Virus record (IMG/VR): IMGVR_UViG_3300048507_000378
Location: 1-27,116 of that record
Strand: one strand, 5' to 3'
Length of the DNA stretch: 27,116 nucleotides
From: a virus
Below the pieces are notes generated by a model. That model was not told where the DNA came from and searched no databases. It saw only the letters and a program-made list of their open reading frames with translations. Position 1 is the first letter of the stretch, and each line of letters opens with the position of its first letter. Positions 1-6,980 of this stretch are shown piece after piece. The translations under genes and the position numbers were made by a program.

Positions 1-1
1 A

Positions 2-550
2 TGCTTTATTAACTTGTTCTCTAGCTAATTTTTTCTTTTCAGTTGGTTGATCGGATGCTGTAATTTCTTTCTTCTTCTTATCATATTTAGCCTTTACCTT
101 AGCAAGCATTTGTTCTGTTTTTTCAATAGAGTCCTCATCAAACTCTCCTAGCTGTTGTACTGCGTCAAGTTCTAATTGTAATTTATCAGCATACAGTCCT
201 GGCCAACTAGCCTGTAGTCTTGCAAGAAACTTCATAGACTTAAATGTCTTTAACATCTCTTCCATAAAATTTTCATTTAAGGCGTCATATTCTCCCCAAT
301 TAGTATTTTCTAGTATAGAATCTGCTTCTTCTGTAATCTGTTTTGAAAGCTGTTCTAGGTTAGTTAGAATAGTATCAACGTCTTTTACAATCTCTGCTCT
401 AACTTTTTCACCTTGAGATTTTTTATCAAGTGATATAGTTTTAGAGTCTGTTTTAACAGCAGGTGCTGTTGTATCTTGTGGTTTAGAAATCTCTCCAGCC
501 ATAAAATCTTCCATAAGTCTTAGGGGGCTCTTTAAATTTAATTTTGCCAT
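2..550 (-). CDS. Unrecognised coiled-coil protein, 3' end beyond window
   Basis: An open frame of 183 codons starts at the ATG at 548-550 and runs off the window without a stop, so its C-terminus is missing. The product begins MAKLNLKSPLRLMEDFMAGE and is hydrophilic, rich in Lys and Glu and probably mostly helical, with Leu/Ile spacing suggesting coiled coil. I see no signal peptide or catalytic motif. It follows the major capsid gene after a terminator and has its own late-type element at 588-599, which suggests a late virion or assembly protein. In T4 the next gene is 24, a gp23 paralogue, but this protein does not look like a capsid fold. Function unknown. Confidence 0.75.
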   Translation of the reverse strand, partial: MAKLNLKSPLRLMEDFMAGEISKPQDTTAPAVKTDSKTISLDKKSQGEKVRAEIVKDVDTILTNLEQLSKQITEEADSILENTNWGEYDALNENFMEEMLKTFKSMKFLARLQASWPGLYADKLQLELDAVQQLGEFDEDSIEKTEQMLAKVKAKYDKKKKEITASDQPTEKKKLAREQVNKA

Positions 551-587
551 GTTAGTTATTTTCTATTTTAATTAAAAATTTTGTATA

Positions 588-599
588 GTTTATATATCT
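588..599 (-). promoter_or_regulatory. Late-type promoter element
   Basis: Read on the minus strand the element is AGATATATAAAC, one of several nearly identical copies ahead of structural genes. It lies between the gp23 terminator and the next gene, about 38 bases before that ATG. The core resembles the T4 late -10 TATAAATA. The promoter role is inferred. Confidence 0.5.
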
Positions 600-611
600 A
601 TCAAAACTTGG

Positions 612-643
612 ATAAAAGAAAAGGCCCTCAAAAGAGGGCCTTT
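612..643 (-). terminator. Terminator after major capsid gene
   Basis: On the minus strand a perfect 10-bp stem (AAAGGCCCTC pairing with GAGGGCCTTT) with a TTTT loop is followed by TCTTTT. It starts 26 bases past the gp23 stop. This is a classic intrinsic terminator. Confidence 0.9.
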
Positions 644-669
644 AACTAATTTATATGAACTTTACTAGA

Positions 670-2100
670 TTATAGTAATGTTGCACCGTTATCTCCTAAA
701 TCAATTGAGAATTTCTCATATTGAGTTCCTGGGTGGAATCCAGCTTCAACTAATGCGTATCTAGATTTTACAGCTACTTTTGGAGCCATAGTACCTTCAA
801 CGATAGCTTGTACTGATTCAGCCATTAAGTAAGGCATGAATACAAGACCTGGACCGTTACCATCACCTTTTCTACCAACTAAGATCTCTAAAGATCCGAA
901 TTCGATAGATGGGTCAGTATAAACATTAATACCAGCGATTGAACCTAAAGGATAGATTGAACCTGCAACTTGGTTTACAGTGTTAGCCATTGGATATGCA
1001 ACGAAACCAGCAACTGATTGTAACGCAGAAGCTACTAATCCACCTACTACAGCGAAGTTACCAGCACCTCTTCTACCATTTTGCGCGATTAAGTTCGCAG
1101 CAGCAAGTACAGAAGTTAAGATTTTTCTGTGTTGATCAGCTTTAGTTTCACCACCAGCTAATGTATCGAAAAGAACATCATCGATACCACTACCAGCGAT
1201 AGATCTCATCTTAGTTAAGATGTGCTCGTTGATAGACTGAGTTAATTCGTTAGTTAAAACTGCTTCTACTTGAGCAACAGCATCAACACCGAATTGTTTA
1301 AGATCTTGAACTTGTTCTCTAGTAACTGCAGCAGCAACTTGGAAAGTTTCAGCAGCAACTGATTTAGAGAATAAGCTTAAGCCCATTACTTTGTCTGGAG
1401 TTTGTTCCCCTACGCCTCTTGACATTGGAGCGTTATTAGCATCAGCACCAGAGAAACCAGGAATATGGTCTTCTAAAGCTTTTACTAATTCTACTTTTAC
1501 ATTACCTAAGTCAACACTAAAACAGTCAGCTACAGAACCATCATTAGCTTTAGTATTACCAGCTTCAGTTAATTTGTAGATTCCATGTCCATCAATTCTA
1601 GATGCTTTTGGTAATAATTCAGCGAATGGAGCTGCATTTAAAGCACCAATAGTTACAACACCATCCTTGTCATCAGAATAAACTTTCACGTAAGTTGGAG
1701 CAGTTGTACCAGCTACTTTACCACCTTCGTATACGAAGTCTAGGTAAGATAAAAGACCCATTGGTCCAGCCATAGGTACAACAGGTACTAAATCTAGACC
1801 GATTGTTTGTGCAGCAACTTGCATTGCTAAAGGTAAAAGAGTTGGAGCTTTATCGCCCGAACCTTTTGCAGCGCCAGCAGCGCCGTTTGCAGGAGCACCT
1901 GCAGGGAATGAGACTGCGCCCATACCAAAGATGTTACCAGCAGACCCTAGAGCCATTGTTGATGCATCTTCATAAAGCTTGTGATTGTGACAGTATTCTG
2001 ACATCCAAGCTAGCTTTGAGCTTTCGTTAATACCAGTAGCTTCCTCAATGATTGGAGACCACGTGTTTCTAACTTCAGCTTCGTTAATTAAATTTGCCAT
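670..2100 (-). CDS. 23: Major capsid protein (gp23)
   Basis: The 476-residue protein forms the hexameric shell of a T4-type head. Resemblance to T4 gp23 (about 521 residues) is clear in several places: the LVPVVPMAGPMGLLSYLDF region matches the block around T4 GVQPMNSPTGQVFAL, GRRGAGNFAVVGGLVASAL matches TGRGEGNFIIASRNVV, and the C-terminal PYLMAESVQ...KSRYALVEAGFHPG matches the PYVALTPLR...KTRYGIGINPF block. The N-terminal region is shorter than in T4, and I cannot place the cleavage site used to remove the propeptide; GINE at residues 23-26 is one candidate. The ATG has an A-rich leader with no Shine-Dalgarno. It is preceded by a roughly 95-base leader from a late-type element and followed by a strong terminator, consistent with very high late expression. 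Confidence 0.93.
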   Translation of the reverse strand: MANLINEAEVRNTWSPIIEEATGINESSKLAWMSEYCHNHKLYEDASTMALGSAGNIFGMGAVSFPAGAPANGAAGAAKGSGDKAPTLLPLAMQVAAQTIGLDLVPVVPMAGPMGLLSYLDFVYEGGKVAGTTAPTYVKVYSDDKDGVVTIGALNAAPFAELLPKASRIDGHGIYKLTEAGNTKANDGSVADCFSVDLGNVKVELVKALEDHIPGFSGADANNAPMSRGVGEQTPDKVMGLSLFSKSVAAETFQVAAAVTREQVQDLKQFGVDAVAQVEAVLTNELTQSINEHILTKMRSIAGSGIDDVLFDTLAGGETKADQHRKILTSVLAAANLIAQNGRRGAGNFAVVGGLVASALQSVAGFVAYPMANTVNQVAGSIYPLGSIAGINVYTDPSIEFGSLEILVGRKGDGNGPGLVFMPYLMAESVQAIVEGTMAPKVAVKSRYALVEAGFHPGTQYEKFSIDLGDNGATLL

Positions 2101-2196
2101 TTTGAAATTTTATTATTTTTGGTTTTTGTTTAAATGTTTCTCTCGAAACTCGACTTGCTTGGGTTTTTCGCTTCTGTCACCCTTATCGTCGATTAA

Positions 2197-2207
2197 TTTA
2201 TATATCT
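2197..2207 (-). promoter_or_regulatory. Late-type promoter element before gene 23
   Basis: On the minus strand this is AGATATATAAA, matching the other late-type elements. It sits immediately upstream of the gp21/22 stop codon and about 97 bases before the gp23 ATG, leaving a long AT-rich leader. Role inferred from motif and position. Confidence 0.5.
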
Positions 2208-3707
2208 TTATTTTTTAAATCTTTTCTTTAAGCTTTCAGCGTATCCAGAAACGTCATATAATGGCTCGTCTTTCTTCTCAGTCGTAGCTGATTCGTTAAC
2301 TGCCGCTAATTTTTCTAGGTCAACTTTTACCTCTCTTAGATCTCTAGTTTCCCAGAAGTTTCTAACTTGATACTCAGTCTTTAGAGTATGGTAGTTCGCT
2401 TGAGCTTTGATTTGATTTTGTTTTCCTTCAGTTAGAGATTCAAACTTCTCTTTATATTCTGCAGGAGCTGCAGTCATAAAGAATGGTTCTTCATTTCTAG
2501 CTTCAACAACAGCATTTGCGTTATCAATGATTGCACTGATTTGCGCCTCATTCATAAATGCTCTTTTTGTAACTCTGTTTCTAACTTCAGTTTTTGCATC
2601 TTCGTTTAGTGTATTGTAAGCTTCTTGTATAGAACTTGATACTACATTTAAAAATGCAGGGTTTTCATTTTCTTTTACTTGTGCAGCTTCAACTAATGCA
2701 TCTAACTTAGATGAAATTTCTTTTTTGTAAGACTCTAATGGATCGTGTGCTCCATCTTCACCTTCAGTTTCTTCATCACCCTCACCAGCTTCAGCCTCTT
2801 CAGTTTCACCTTCTGGCTCAACTTCAGATACATCTTTAGTTTCATCTTCTAATTCTTCAGCAGGCTCACCGATGTCACCCTTAGGATCTACATCACCTTC
2901 TTTTGAATTATCTCCAACGTTTTCAATATCGTCTTCTGCTTCTTCTTTTTCTTGACCAGGCTCTTCAGCTGCATCTTCTTCTTCAGAAACTTCCTCAGAT
3001 TCAGAGTGGAATTCTTCGTCTTCGTCTTCAACTACTTCTTCAGCACCTTCACCAGCTTCATCTTCTTCAGCTACTTCTTTAGCTCCATCTTCACCTTCAT
3101 CTTCAGCAGGCATTTCACCAGCTTCAGCAGCGTCAACTTCGTCTTTAACTTCAGCATCTGATTTTACAGTTTCATCTTCTAACTCTTCAGCAGGTTCTCC
3201 TGATTCATCTTCAACTTCTTCTTCAACTAAATTTTCGTTGATTTGAGTTGCAATATATTCAGTGTATTCTGAAACTGTCTGTAAGTTTTCTTTTAAGTAT
3301 TCAACATACTCTAAAAGATTTTTACTTGTATCAACACCTTCATTATGAGATTCTGCTAAATAATTAGCAAAGTCTTTAACTTTAGTAATACCTTCTGCGA
3401 TATGTTCAGTATATTGAATACCTTGATCTAATTTTTCAGCAATAGTCTCAGTATAAGATATACCTTTATCTGCTTTTTCAGCAACGTGTTCTGAGTACTG
3501 AATTGACTCATCTAATTTGCCAGCTAAATACTCAACATATTCTGATAGAGTATTGACACTTTCAACGATATGGTCGTTATGGGATTTTACATTCTCTAAC
3601 GTGTTATCTTCGCTTTGAGCTCCGATAGACTCTTTAATGCCTTTAATTTCATTAGCTAAGTACTCAGAATACTTATTGAAATCTTCAGCTTTTACAAATT
3701 CTGCCAT
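2208..3707 (-). CDS. 22: Possible in-frame nested scaffold (gp22-like) from internal ATG
   Basis: The ATG at 3705-3707 is codon 207 of the protease-scaffold frame and would give a 499-residue protein beginning MAEFVKAEDF. The preceding bases, GAAATAAAAGAAAAAAAC, resemble the A-rich leaders before true starts in this window, and Met-Ala is the most common beginning among its neighbours. The product would be the coiled-coil and acidic core without the protease. Phage lambda provides a known parallel, with scaffold Nu3 nested in frame at the 3' end of protease gene C. Whether this start is used cannot be told from sequence alone; the alternative is autocleavage of the fusion. Confidence 0.5.
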   Translation of the reverse strand: MAEFVKAEDFNKYSEYLANEIKGIKESIGAQSEDNTLENVKSHNDHIVESVNTLSEYVEYLAGKLDESIQYSEHVAEKADKGISYTETIAEKLDQGIQYTEHIAEGITKVKDFANYLAESHNEGVDTSKNLLEYVEYLKENLQTVSEYTEYIATQINENLVEEEVEDESGEPAEELEDETVKSDAEVKDEVDAAEAGEMPAEDEGEDGAKEVAEEDEAGEGAEEVVEDEDEEFHSESEEVSEEEDAAEEPGQEKEEAEDDIENVGDNSKEGDVDPKGDIGEPAEELEDETKDVSEVEPEGETEEAEAGEGDEETEGEDGAHDPLESYKKEISSKLDALVEAAQVKENENPAFLNVVSSSIQEAYNTLNEDAKTEVRNRVTKRAFMNEAQISAIIDNANAVVEARNEEPFFMTAAPAEYKEKFESLTEGKQNQIKAQANYHTLKTEYQVRNFWETRDLREVKVDLEKLAAVNESATTEKKDEPLYDVSGYAESLKKRFKK

Positions 3708-4325
3708 GTTTTTTTCTTTTATTTCTGTATTTGTGTTTGTTGTAATAATTTCTTTTTCAATAACTTCAGTTTCTCCGTTCATTTCGTAGATCCAAAGACC
3801 TGAATTATTATCAAAACCATAAGATTCATTTACTCTCTTTAACTCAGCATTAGCAAATCCAGGATCTGCAACTAAGTCATAAGTAAATAATTGTTTGATT
3901 TTAACTTGACCGTTTGATTCTACGGCTCCCGCAGCTCTTGAAGAGATCTGTAAAGGTACACCAGCATCAACTAGTGCTTTAGCTTGACGACCAGCGTCAG
4001 TATCTAATAGTCTAATTTTACCCTTTACGTGCTTTGAGTCTTTATCGTAGAAAAGTTCCTCTATAATATGCGAAACATTTTTTAGAGAAACATCAAATTG
4101 TTGAGGATGGTCTAACTCACCTAATAGTTTAGAAGACTTAATCTTGTCTTGTAACTGTTCGATTTGAGGTATATACTCATCTTCAGTATAAATTCTGTTG
4201 TTTTTATTCTTAGTGTCTATTTCACCAAAAATACCTTCGAGAATGTACTCTTTATTTTCCTTTGAAGCTACGCTCAGTTGGGAAGAGGACATTTCGACGA
4301 TTAATAAATCGTTAGCTTTTGCCAT
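2208..4325 (-). CDS. 21: Prohead protease fused to core scaffold (gp21-gp22)
   Basis: This 705-residue protein joins two T4 head functions. Residues 1 to about 170 are a gp21-like serine protease (family U35 type): LGELDHP carries the likely catalytic His73, ISSRAAG the Ser at 128/129, and FTYDLVADPGF follows as in the family. A short linker leads to Met207, after which the protein is scaffold-like: 14-residue coiled-coil repeats with Tyr at 263, 277, 291, 305, 340 and 354, a Glu/Asp-rich tract from about 367 to 545, a helical region, and a basic end (KKRFKK). T4 has gp21 (about 212 residues) and gp22 (about 269) as separate genes. The gene lies between a core protein and gp23, as in T4. A start-like context at Met207 suggests separate scaffold synthesis. 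The protease presumably digests the core and cleaves gp23 during maturation. Confidence 0.88.
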   Translation of the reverse strand: MAKANDLLIVEMSSSQLSVASKENKEYILEGIFGEIDTKNKNNRIYTEDEYIPQIEQLQDKIKSSKLLGELDHPQQFDVSLKNVSHIIEELFYDKDSKHVKGKIRLLDTDAGRQAKALVDAGVPLQISSRAAGAVESNGQVKIKQLFTYDLVADPGFANAELKRVNESYGFDNNSGLWIYEMNGETEVIEKEIITTNTNTEIKEKNMAEFVKAEDFNKYSEYLANEIKGIKESIGAQSEDNTLENVKSHNDHIVESVNTLSEYVEYLAGKLDESIQYSEHVAEKADKGISYTETIAEKLDQGIQYTEHIAEGITKVKDFANYLAESHNEGVDTSKNLLEYVEYLKENLQTVSEYTEYIATQINENLVEEEVEDESGEPAEELEDETVKSDAEVKDEVDAAEAGEMPAEDEGEDGAKEVAEEDEAGEGAEEVVEDEDEEFHSESEEVSEEEDAAEEPGQEKEEAEDDIENVGDNSKEGDVDPKGDIGEPAEELEDETKDVSEVEPEGETEEAEAGEGDEETEGEDGAHDPLESYKKEISSKLDALVEAAQVKENENPAFLNVVSSSIQEAYNTLNEDAKTEVRNRVTKRAFMNEAQISAIIDNANAVVEARNEEPFFMTAAPAEYKEKFESLTEGKQNQIKAQANYHTLKTEYQVRNFWETRDLREVKVDLEKLAAVNESATTEKKDEPLYDVSGYAESLKKRFKK
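2839..2870 (-). repeat. Direct repeat, copy in distal acidic tract
   Basis: This 32-base stretch is nearly identical (3 differences) to 3169-3200. Both encode GEPAEELEDET within the acidic part of the scaffold, suggesting duplication of an acidic segment. Confidence 0.8.
3169..3200 (-). repeat. Direct repeat, copy in proximal acidic tract
   Basis: Partner of the repeat at 2839-2870, encoding the same GEPAEELEDET peptide about 110 residues earlier in the protein. Confidence 0.8.
3225..3539 (-). repeat. 14-residue coiled-coil repeats in scaffold
   Basis: Residues 263-367 contain units of 14 residues beginning Tyr-x-Glu-(Tyr/His/Thr)-(Ile/Val/Leu)-Ala at 263, 277, 291 and 305. A divergent unit at 319 (Phe) is followed, after one extra heptad, by units at 340 and 354. 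The period of two heptads fits a long coiled coil, as expected for a head core protein. Confidence 0.8.
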
Positions 4326-4347
4326 ATCTATGGTTTTTATTATTTTT

Positions 4348-4357
4348 AATATATATC
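4348..4357 (-). promoter_or_regulatory. Weak late-type element before protease-scaffold gene
   Basis: On the minus strand this reads GATATATATT, one or two bases off the stronger late-type copies, and ends about 22 bases before the ATG at 4325. Role inferred. Confidence 0.35.
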
Positions 4358-4386
4358 ACGTCTTATTATGCAAATATCTTAATATG

Positions 4387-4731
4387 TTAAATGCCTGCTA
4401 GAGGATCGTCTTCTTCGCCTCCCTCTTCTTCTTTACCAGCATCCTTCTCTTCTTCTTTCTCCTCTTCAGCGTCTTCAGTTTCTTTATCTAGATAATATTT
4501 AACTAGAACGTCTATTTCGCCTTCAGCAAATGCATCTTGACCATATTCGTTAAAGAAATAATCTTTAAATTCTTTTTCTGTTTTAGATGCCGTAATTGCA
4601 CCTAAAATCTCAGCTGATTTAATCTCAGCACCAGAATCTAATTTTACTGGTTCTACATATACATCCGATTCTTCTCCGGCTTTTAATGCATCTTCAGTAA
4701 TAAATTCTTTAAATGTTTTGTAAATCTTCAT
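4387..4731 (-). CDS. Acidic prohead core protein with capsid-targeting peptide
   Basis: The protein has 114 residues. Its N-terminus, MKIYKTFKEFITE followed by Asp-Ala, resembles the capsid-targeting sequence of T4 internal proteins (such as MKTYQEFIAE-A in IPIII), where the prohead protease cuts after the Glu of an Ile-x-Glu motif. The last 30 residues are almost entirely Glu, Asp, Lys and Gly, like the acidic tail of T4 core protein gp67. T4 places 67 and 68 between the portal gene 20 and protease gene 21, exactly this position. I infer a prohead core or internal protein that is processed during maturation. The similarity is positional and compositional, not a full alignment, so no gene symbol is given. 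A late-type element directly abuts the start codon. Confidence 0.7.
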   Translation of the reverse strand: MKIYKTFKEFITEDALKAGEESDVYVEPVKLDSGAEIKSAEILGAITASKTEKEFKDYFFNEYGQDAFAEGEIDVLVKYYLDKETEDAEEEKEEEKDAGKEEEGGEEDDPLAGI

Positions 4732-4732
4732 G

Positions 4733-4744
4733 TTTTATATATCT
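4733..4744 (-). promoter_or_regulatory. Late-type element abutting a start codon
   Basis: On the minus strand this is AGATATATAAAA, followed immediately by C and then the ATG at 4731. A T4-like spacing would place transcription start at or just inside the codon, so this copy may produce a leaderless message, serve downstream genes, or not be a promoter. Confidence 0.4.
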
Positions 4745-4770
4745 CTTTTTCTTAATTATCTAGGACTATA

Positions 4771-6369
4771 TTAGAATCCCATACCATCATCTTCTGGTTC
4801 TGGCTCTTCTGCAGCGGCTTTTTGGGCTTTAGCTTTGTAAGCCTTATTAGCTCTAATTTCATCTTCAGATAACTTCAAGTATTTAGTAACAAGATATTCT
4901 TGGTCAAAGTAGTATTCTTCTTCCATAGTTTCTTGGTTGGTTGTCATTAATGAGTCTCTCATACTTGAGATAAAGTCTAATCTCAACTGCATGATTTCTT
5001 GATTTTTTAATTCAGCAAATACATTCTCTTCATTAAATCTTAAAGCTACTTGAGTTTTAAACTGTGGGTCGTCGCTAAACTCAGGGTATTTAAGACACAT
5101 TTGAATGTAAAGAGGTTTTACTAGAATCTCTTGGAATACCGATCTTAATCTATTAATAAACTTAGCAAATTTAATTTCATCTCTTACCATACCATCGCCT
5201 GCTAATGCATAATCACCACCATCTTCTTCATATAAGAATCTATTGTAAGGAATTTTAGAAACTTCTTTAAGTTTATCTTGAAAATATTTAAGTGCTTCGG
5301 TATCTGATAGGTCTGGTCCTTCACCGCCAAGAGTTTCAATTTCTGGCGTTTCACCATCTTTAGAAGGTAACCAATACTCTTTAGAGAATTGTAACATTGG
5401 TTTGCCGTCTGTTGTTAATGAACCTGATTCGAAGTCAAAGTCAACAACTTCTTTATAGTTATTCATTAGTTGAGCTAACGATTGTTTTGCTCTTGTTTTA
5501 GATTTACCACCAACAGGGATAATAAACTTCATTCTAAATGAAGCATTGGTCACTGCCCAAATTACTCTGGTGTGTTCCATAATTCTAAGTAGGTTAAACG
5601 ATCTAATTAATCTCTCAACATAACTAACTCTTGAAGCAGTTGAAAGAGAAGAATAAGAAAGGTAAATGATTTGAGAATCATATAATACCCTTTCTTTTAC
5701 TGGATCATCTTTATATTGAATCCATACCTTCTTGCCATCGTCTTTATTAAAACCTGGCATTAAGGTTACTGGATCTATTTCTTTAAAACCTATAATTTCT
5801 TTTTGGTCTGGAGAATAAATTATCTCAAATGATAAATAACCATCAACTAGGAATTTTCTAAAGAAGTACCATGCTGATTGTTCACCATTAAAACCAAAAT
5901 AGTGATAGATTTGTCTAAAGTATTTGTTAAGGTCTTTGGTAACCTCTTCGGAAACATCAAGACCCATAATAGAAGGTTGTGCAAAGAAATTCTTTTCATC
6001 ATATACAACTGCTTCATCACAAAGTATATCTAGAATATCTTCAACTTCATCGTTCATCGCGAACCTTCTAAGTTCGTCTCTTTTACCAGGATAATCAATA
6101 TCAAAGAACGGTACGTTCTTCTTCATATTAATATCTGCCATGGAAAGTGCAGCAAATGCACCATAAATATCATCGTTGTCTAGGCCAAACGGGTTCATCT
6201 CTCTATAGCCAAACTGGTCTTCCATTGGACCAATCGCTTGAGATTGTCTAAGTACCATGTCATCATAGCGCATACCGAAAGAACTTAGCGTTTTCAAAGC
6301 ATTTGAAAGGCTAAATGGTCTGCTATTTGAACTAAATGGTCCGTTTCTTTTATCAGTAAATCCTGCCAT
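4771..6369 (-). CDS. 20: Portal vertex protein (gp20)
   Basis: At 532 residues this is close to T4 gp20 (about 524), the dodecameric portal at the unique head vertex through which DNA is packaged and to which the neck attaches. The sequence is typical of the T4 portal family: FFDIDYPGKRDELRRFA near residue 85, DEVEDILDILCDEAV near 105, the conserved core EIIGFKEIDPVTLMPG, and LKEVSKIPYNRFLYEEDGGDYAL, corresponding to the family block around LY..MRKLPxSR. The C-terminus is acidic. Gene order gp4 - unknown - gp20 - core protein - gp21/22 - gp23 supports the call. A late-type element lies about 20 bases upstream of the ATG, inside the end of the preceding gene. Confidence 0.92.
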   Translation of the reverse strand: MAGFTDKRNGPFSSNSRPFSLSNALKTLSSFGMRYDDMVLRQSQAIGPMEDQFGYREMNPFGLDNDDIYGAFAALSMADINMKKNVPFFDIDYPGKRDELRRFAMNDEVEDILDILCDEAVVYDEKNFFAQPSIMGLDVSEEVTKDLNKYFRQIYHYFGFNGEQSAWYFFRKFLVDGYLSFEIIYSPDQKEIIGFKEIDPVTLMPGFNKDDGKKVWIQYKDDPVKERVLYDSQIIYLSYSSLSTASRVSYVERLIRSFNLLRIMEHTRVIWAVTNASFRMKFIIPVGGKSKTRAKQSLAQLMNNYKEVVDFDFESGSLTTDGKPMLQFSKEYWLPSKDGETPEIETLGGEGPDLSDTEALKYFQDKLKEVSKIPYNRFLYEEDGGDYALAGDGMVRDEIKFAKFINRLRSVFQEILVKPLYIQMCLKYPEFSDDPQFKTQVALRFNEENVFAELKNQEIMQLRLDFISSMRDSLMTTNQETMEEEYYFDQEYLVTKYLKLSEDEIRANKAYKAKAQKAAAEEPEPEDDGMGF

Positions 6370-6387
6370 AATATAGTATTATTTCTG

Positions 6388-6399
6388 TTTTATATATCT
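6388..6399 (-). promoter_or_regulatory. Late-type promoter element before gene 20
   Basis: On the minus strand this is AGATATATAAAA, identical to the copies at 4733-4744 and 10724-10735. It overlaps the stop codon of the previous gene by one base and is about 18 bases before the portal ATG. Role inferred. Confidence 0.5.
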
Positions 6400-6980
6400 C
6401 ATTTATTTGAATGGTTTCTGAACATAGCTCTTACGGCTCCAACACCCTTGCCTTCTAGATCTGTAAAATCGCAAAGTGCTATCCTTGACCAATGTTCATA
6501 ACCTACTACTGCTTGTTGTTTTTTAAGACTTGGAATATATTGTCTAATTGCAAAATCAAAACCAAACCTACCTAAGAAACCCTTTGCTCCGTCGTAGCTT
6601 ATTCCTAACGGTGCCTGATTTTTAGCTGGTTTACCATCTTGCCCTTTAATAAATCCTTGAAATCTCTCATAAACTACATCTAATAGTTCTTCTTTAATAT
6701 TGGGTGGTAACATATTTAAATTAATCCCGCAATCATTACCACCAGACGGGTCTAATGCCAATACACATGGGTTCTTATCCCACCACTCTGCTGACTTTGG
6801 CGTATCATATCTAAATACGTATATCTGTCCAGGTCTAAATCTTCTAGCAGTACTCTGTACTGCATTTTCTCTAATAGACTTTTTTGAATCTTCAAACCAA
6901 GATTCAGCAGCAGTCTTGGCTCTAGCTTTACCACCAGATTCCTTTGCTAATTCTCCTATACCTTTTTTAATAGCTCCCAT
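6399..6980 (-). CDS. Unnamed protein of the T4-like head block
   Basis: This 193-residue protein has a basic, Lys/Ala-rich N-terminus (about 45 residues) followed by a compact domain beginning RPGQIYVFRYDTP, with WWDKNPCVLAL and GINLNMLPPNIKEELLD downstream. I recall a similar pattern (an R-P-G-x-x-Y start, an aromatic-Asp-x-x-Pro block, then a Gly-hydrophobic-Asn-Leu-x-x-Leu-Pro-Pro block) in uncharacterised proteins of T4-like marine phages, but no function. There are no membrane segments. The start codon overlaps the gp4 stop by one base (TAATG), so it is translationally linked to gp4 and sits just before the portal gene. A head or neck morphogenesis role is a positional inference only. 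Confidence 0.75.
   Translation of the reverse strand: MGAIKKGIGELAKESGGKARAKTAAESWFEDSKKSIRENAVQSTARRFRPGQIYVFRYDTPKSAEWWDKNPCVLALDPSGGNDCGINLNMLPPNIKEELLDVVYERFQGFIKGQDGKPAKNQAPLGISYDGAKGFLGRFGFDFAIRQYIPSLKKQQAVVGYEHWSRIALCDFTDLEGKGVGAVRAMFRNHSNK

Noticed and set aside
648-660. CATATAAATT element just after the gp23 stop as a promoter
   Set aside because: It lies upstream of the strong gp23 terminator, so it would not serve the next gene, and it differs from the main late-type sequence.
2952-3161. Plus-strand open frame rich in Phe and Ser opposite the scaffold
   Set aside because: It is the antisense of the Glu/Asp/Ala-rich codons (GAA/GAT read as TTC/ATC). It has no leader or promoter and all neighbours are on the minus strand.
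2839-3200. CRISPR-like repeats in the scaffold gene
   Set aside because: Only two copies 330 bases apart, in frame within coding sequence and encoding the same acidic peptide.
4198-4401. Plus-strand frame of 67 codons crossing the gap before the protease gene
   Set aside because: It is antisense to the protease N-terminus, has no recognisable protein features, and sits opposite late-type signals pointing the other way.
6388-6418. GAAAC box 17 bases upstream of TATATA before the portal gene
   Set aside because: The spacing matches the GAAAC family, but the -10 is TATATA and the box is within coding sequence. The other late-type elements I checked (588, 4733, 10724, 22900) lack such a box, so chance is likely.
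6752-6934. 60-codon minus-strand frame inside the 193-residue gene
   Set aside because: It is an alternative frame of a convincing gene with typical start, coupling to gp4 and family-like motifs; no independent signal.
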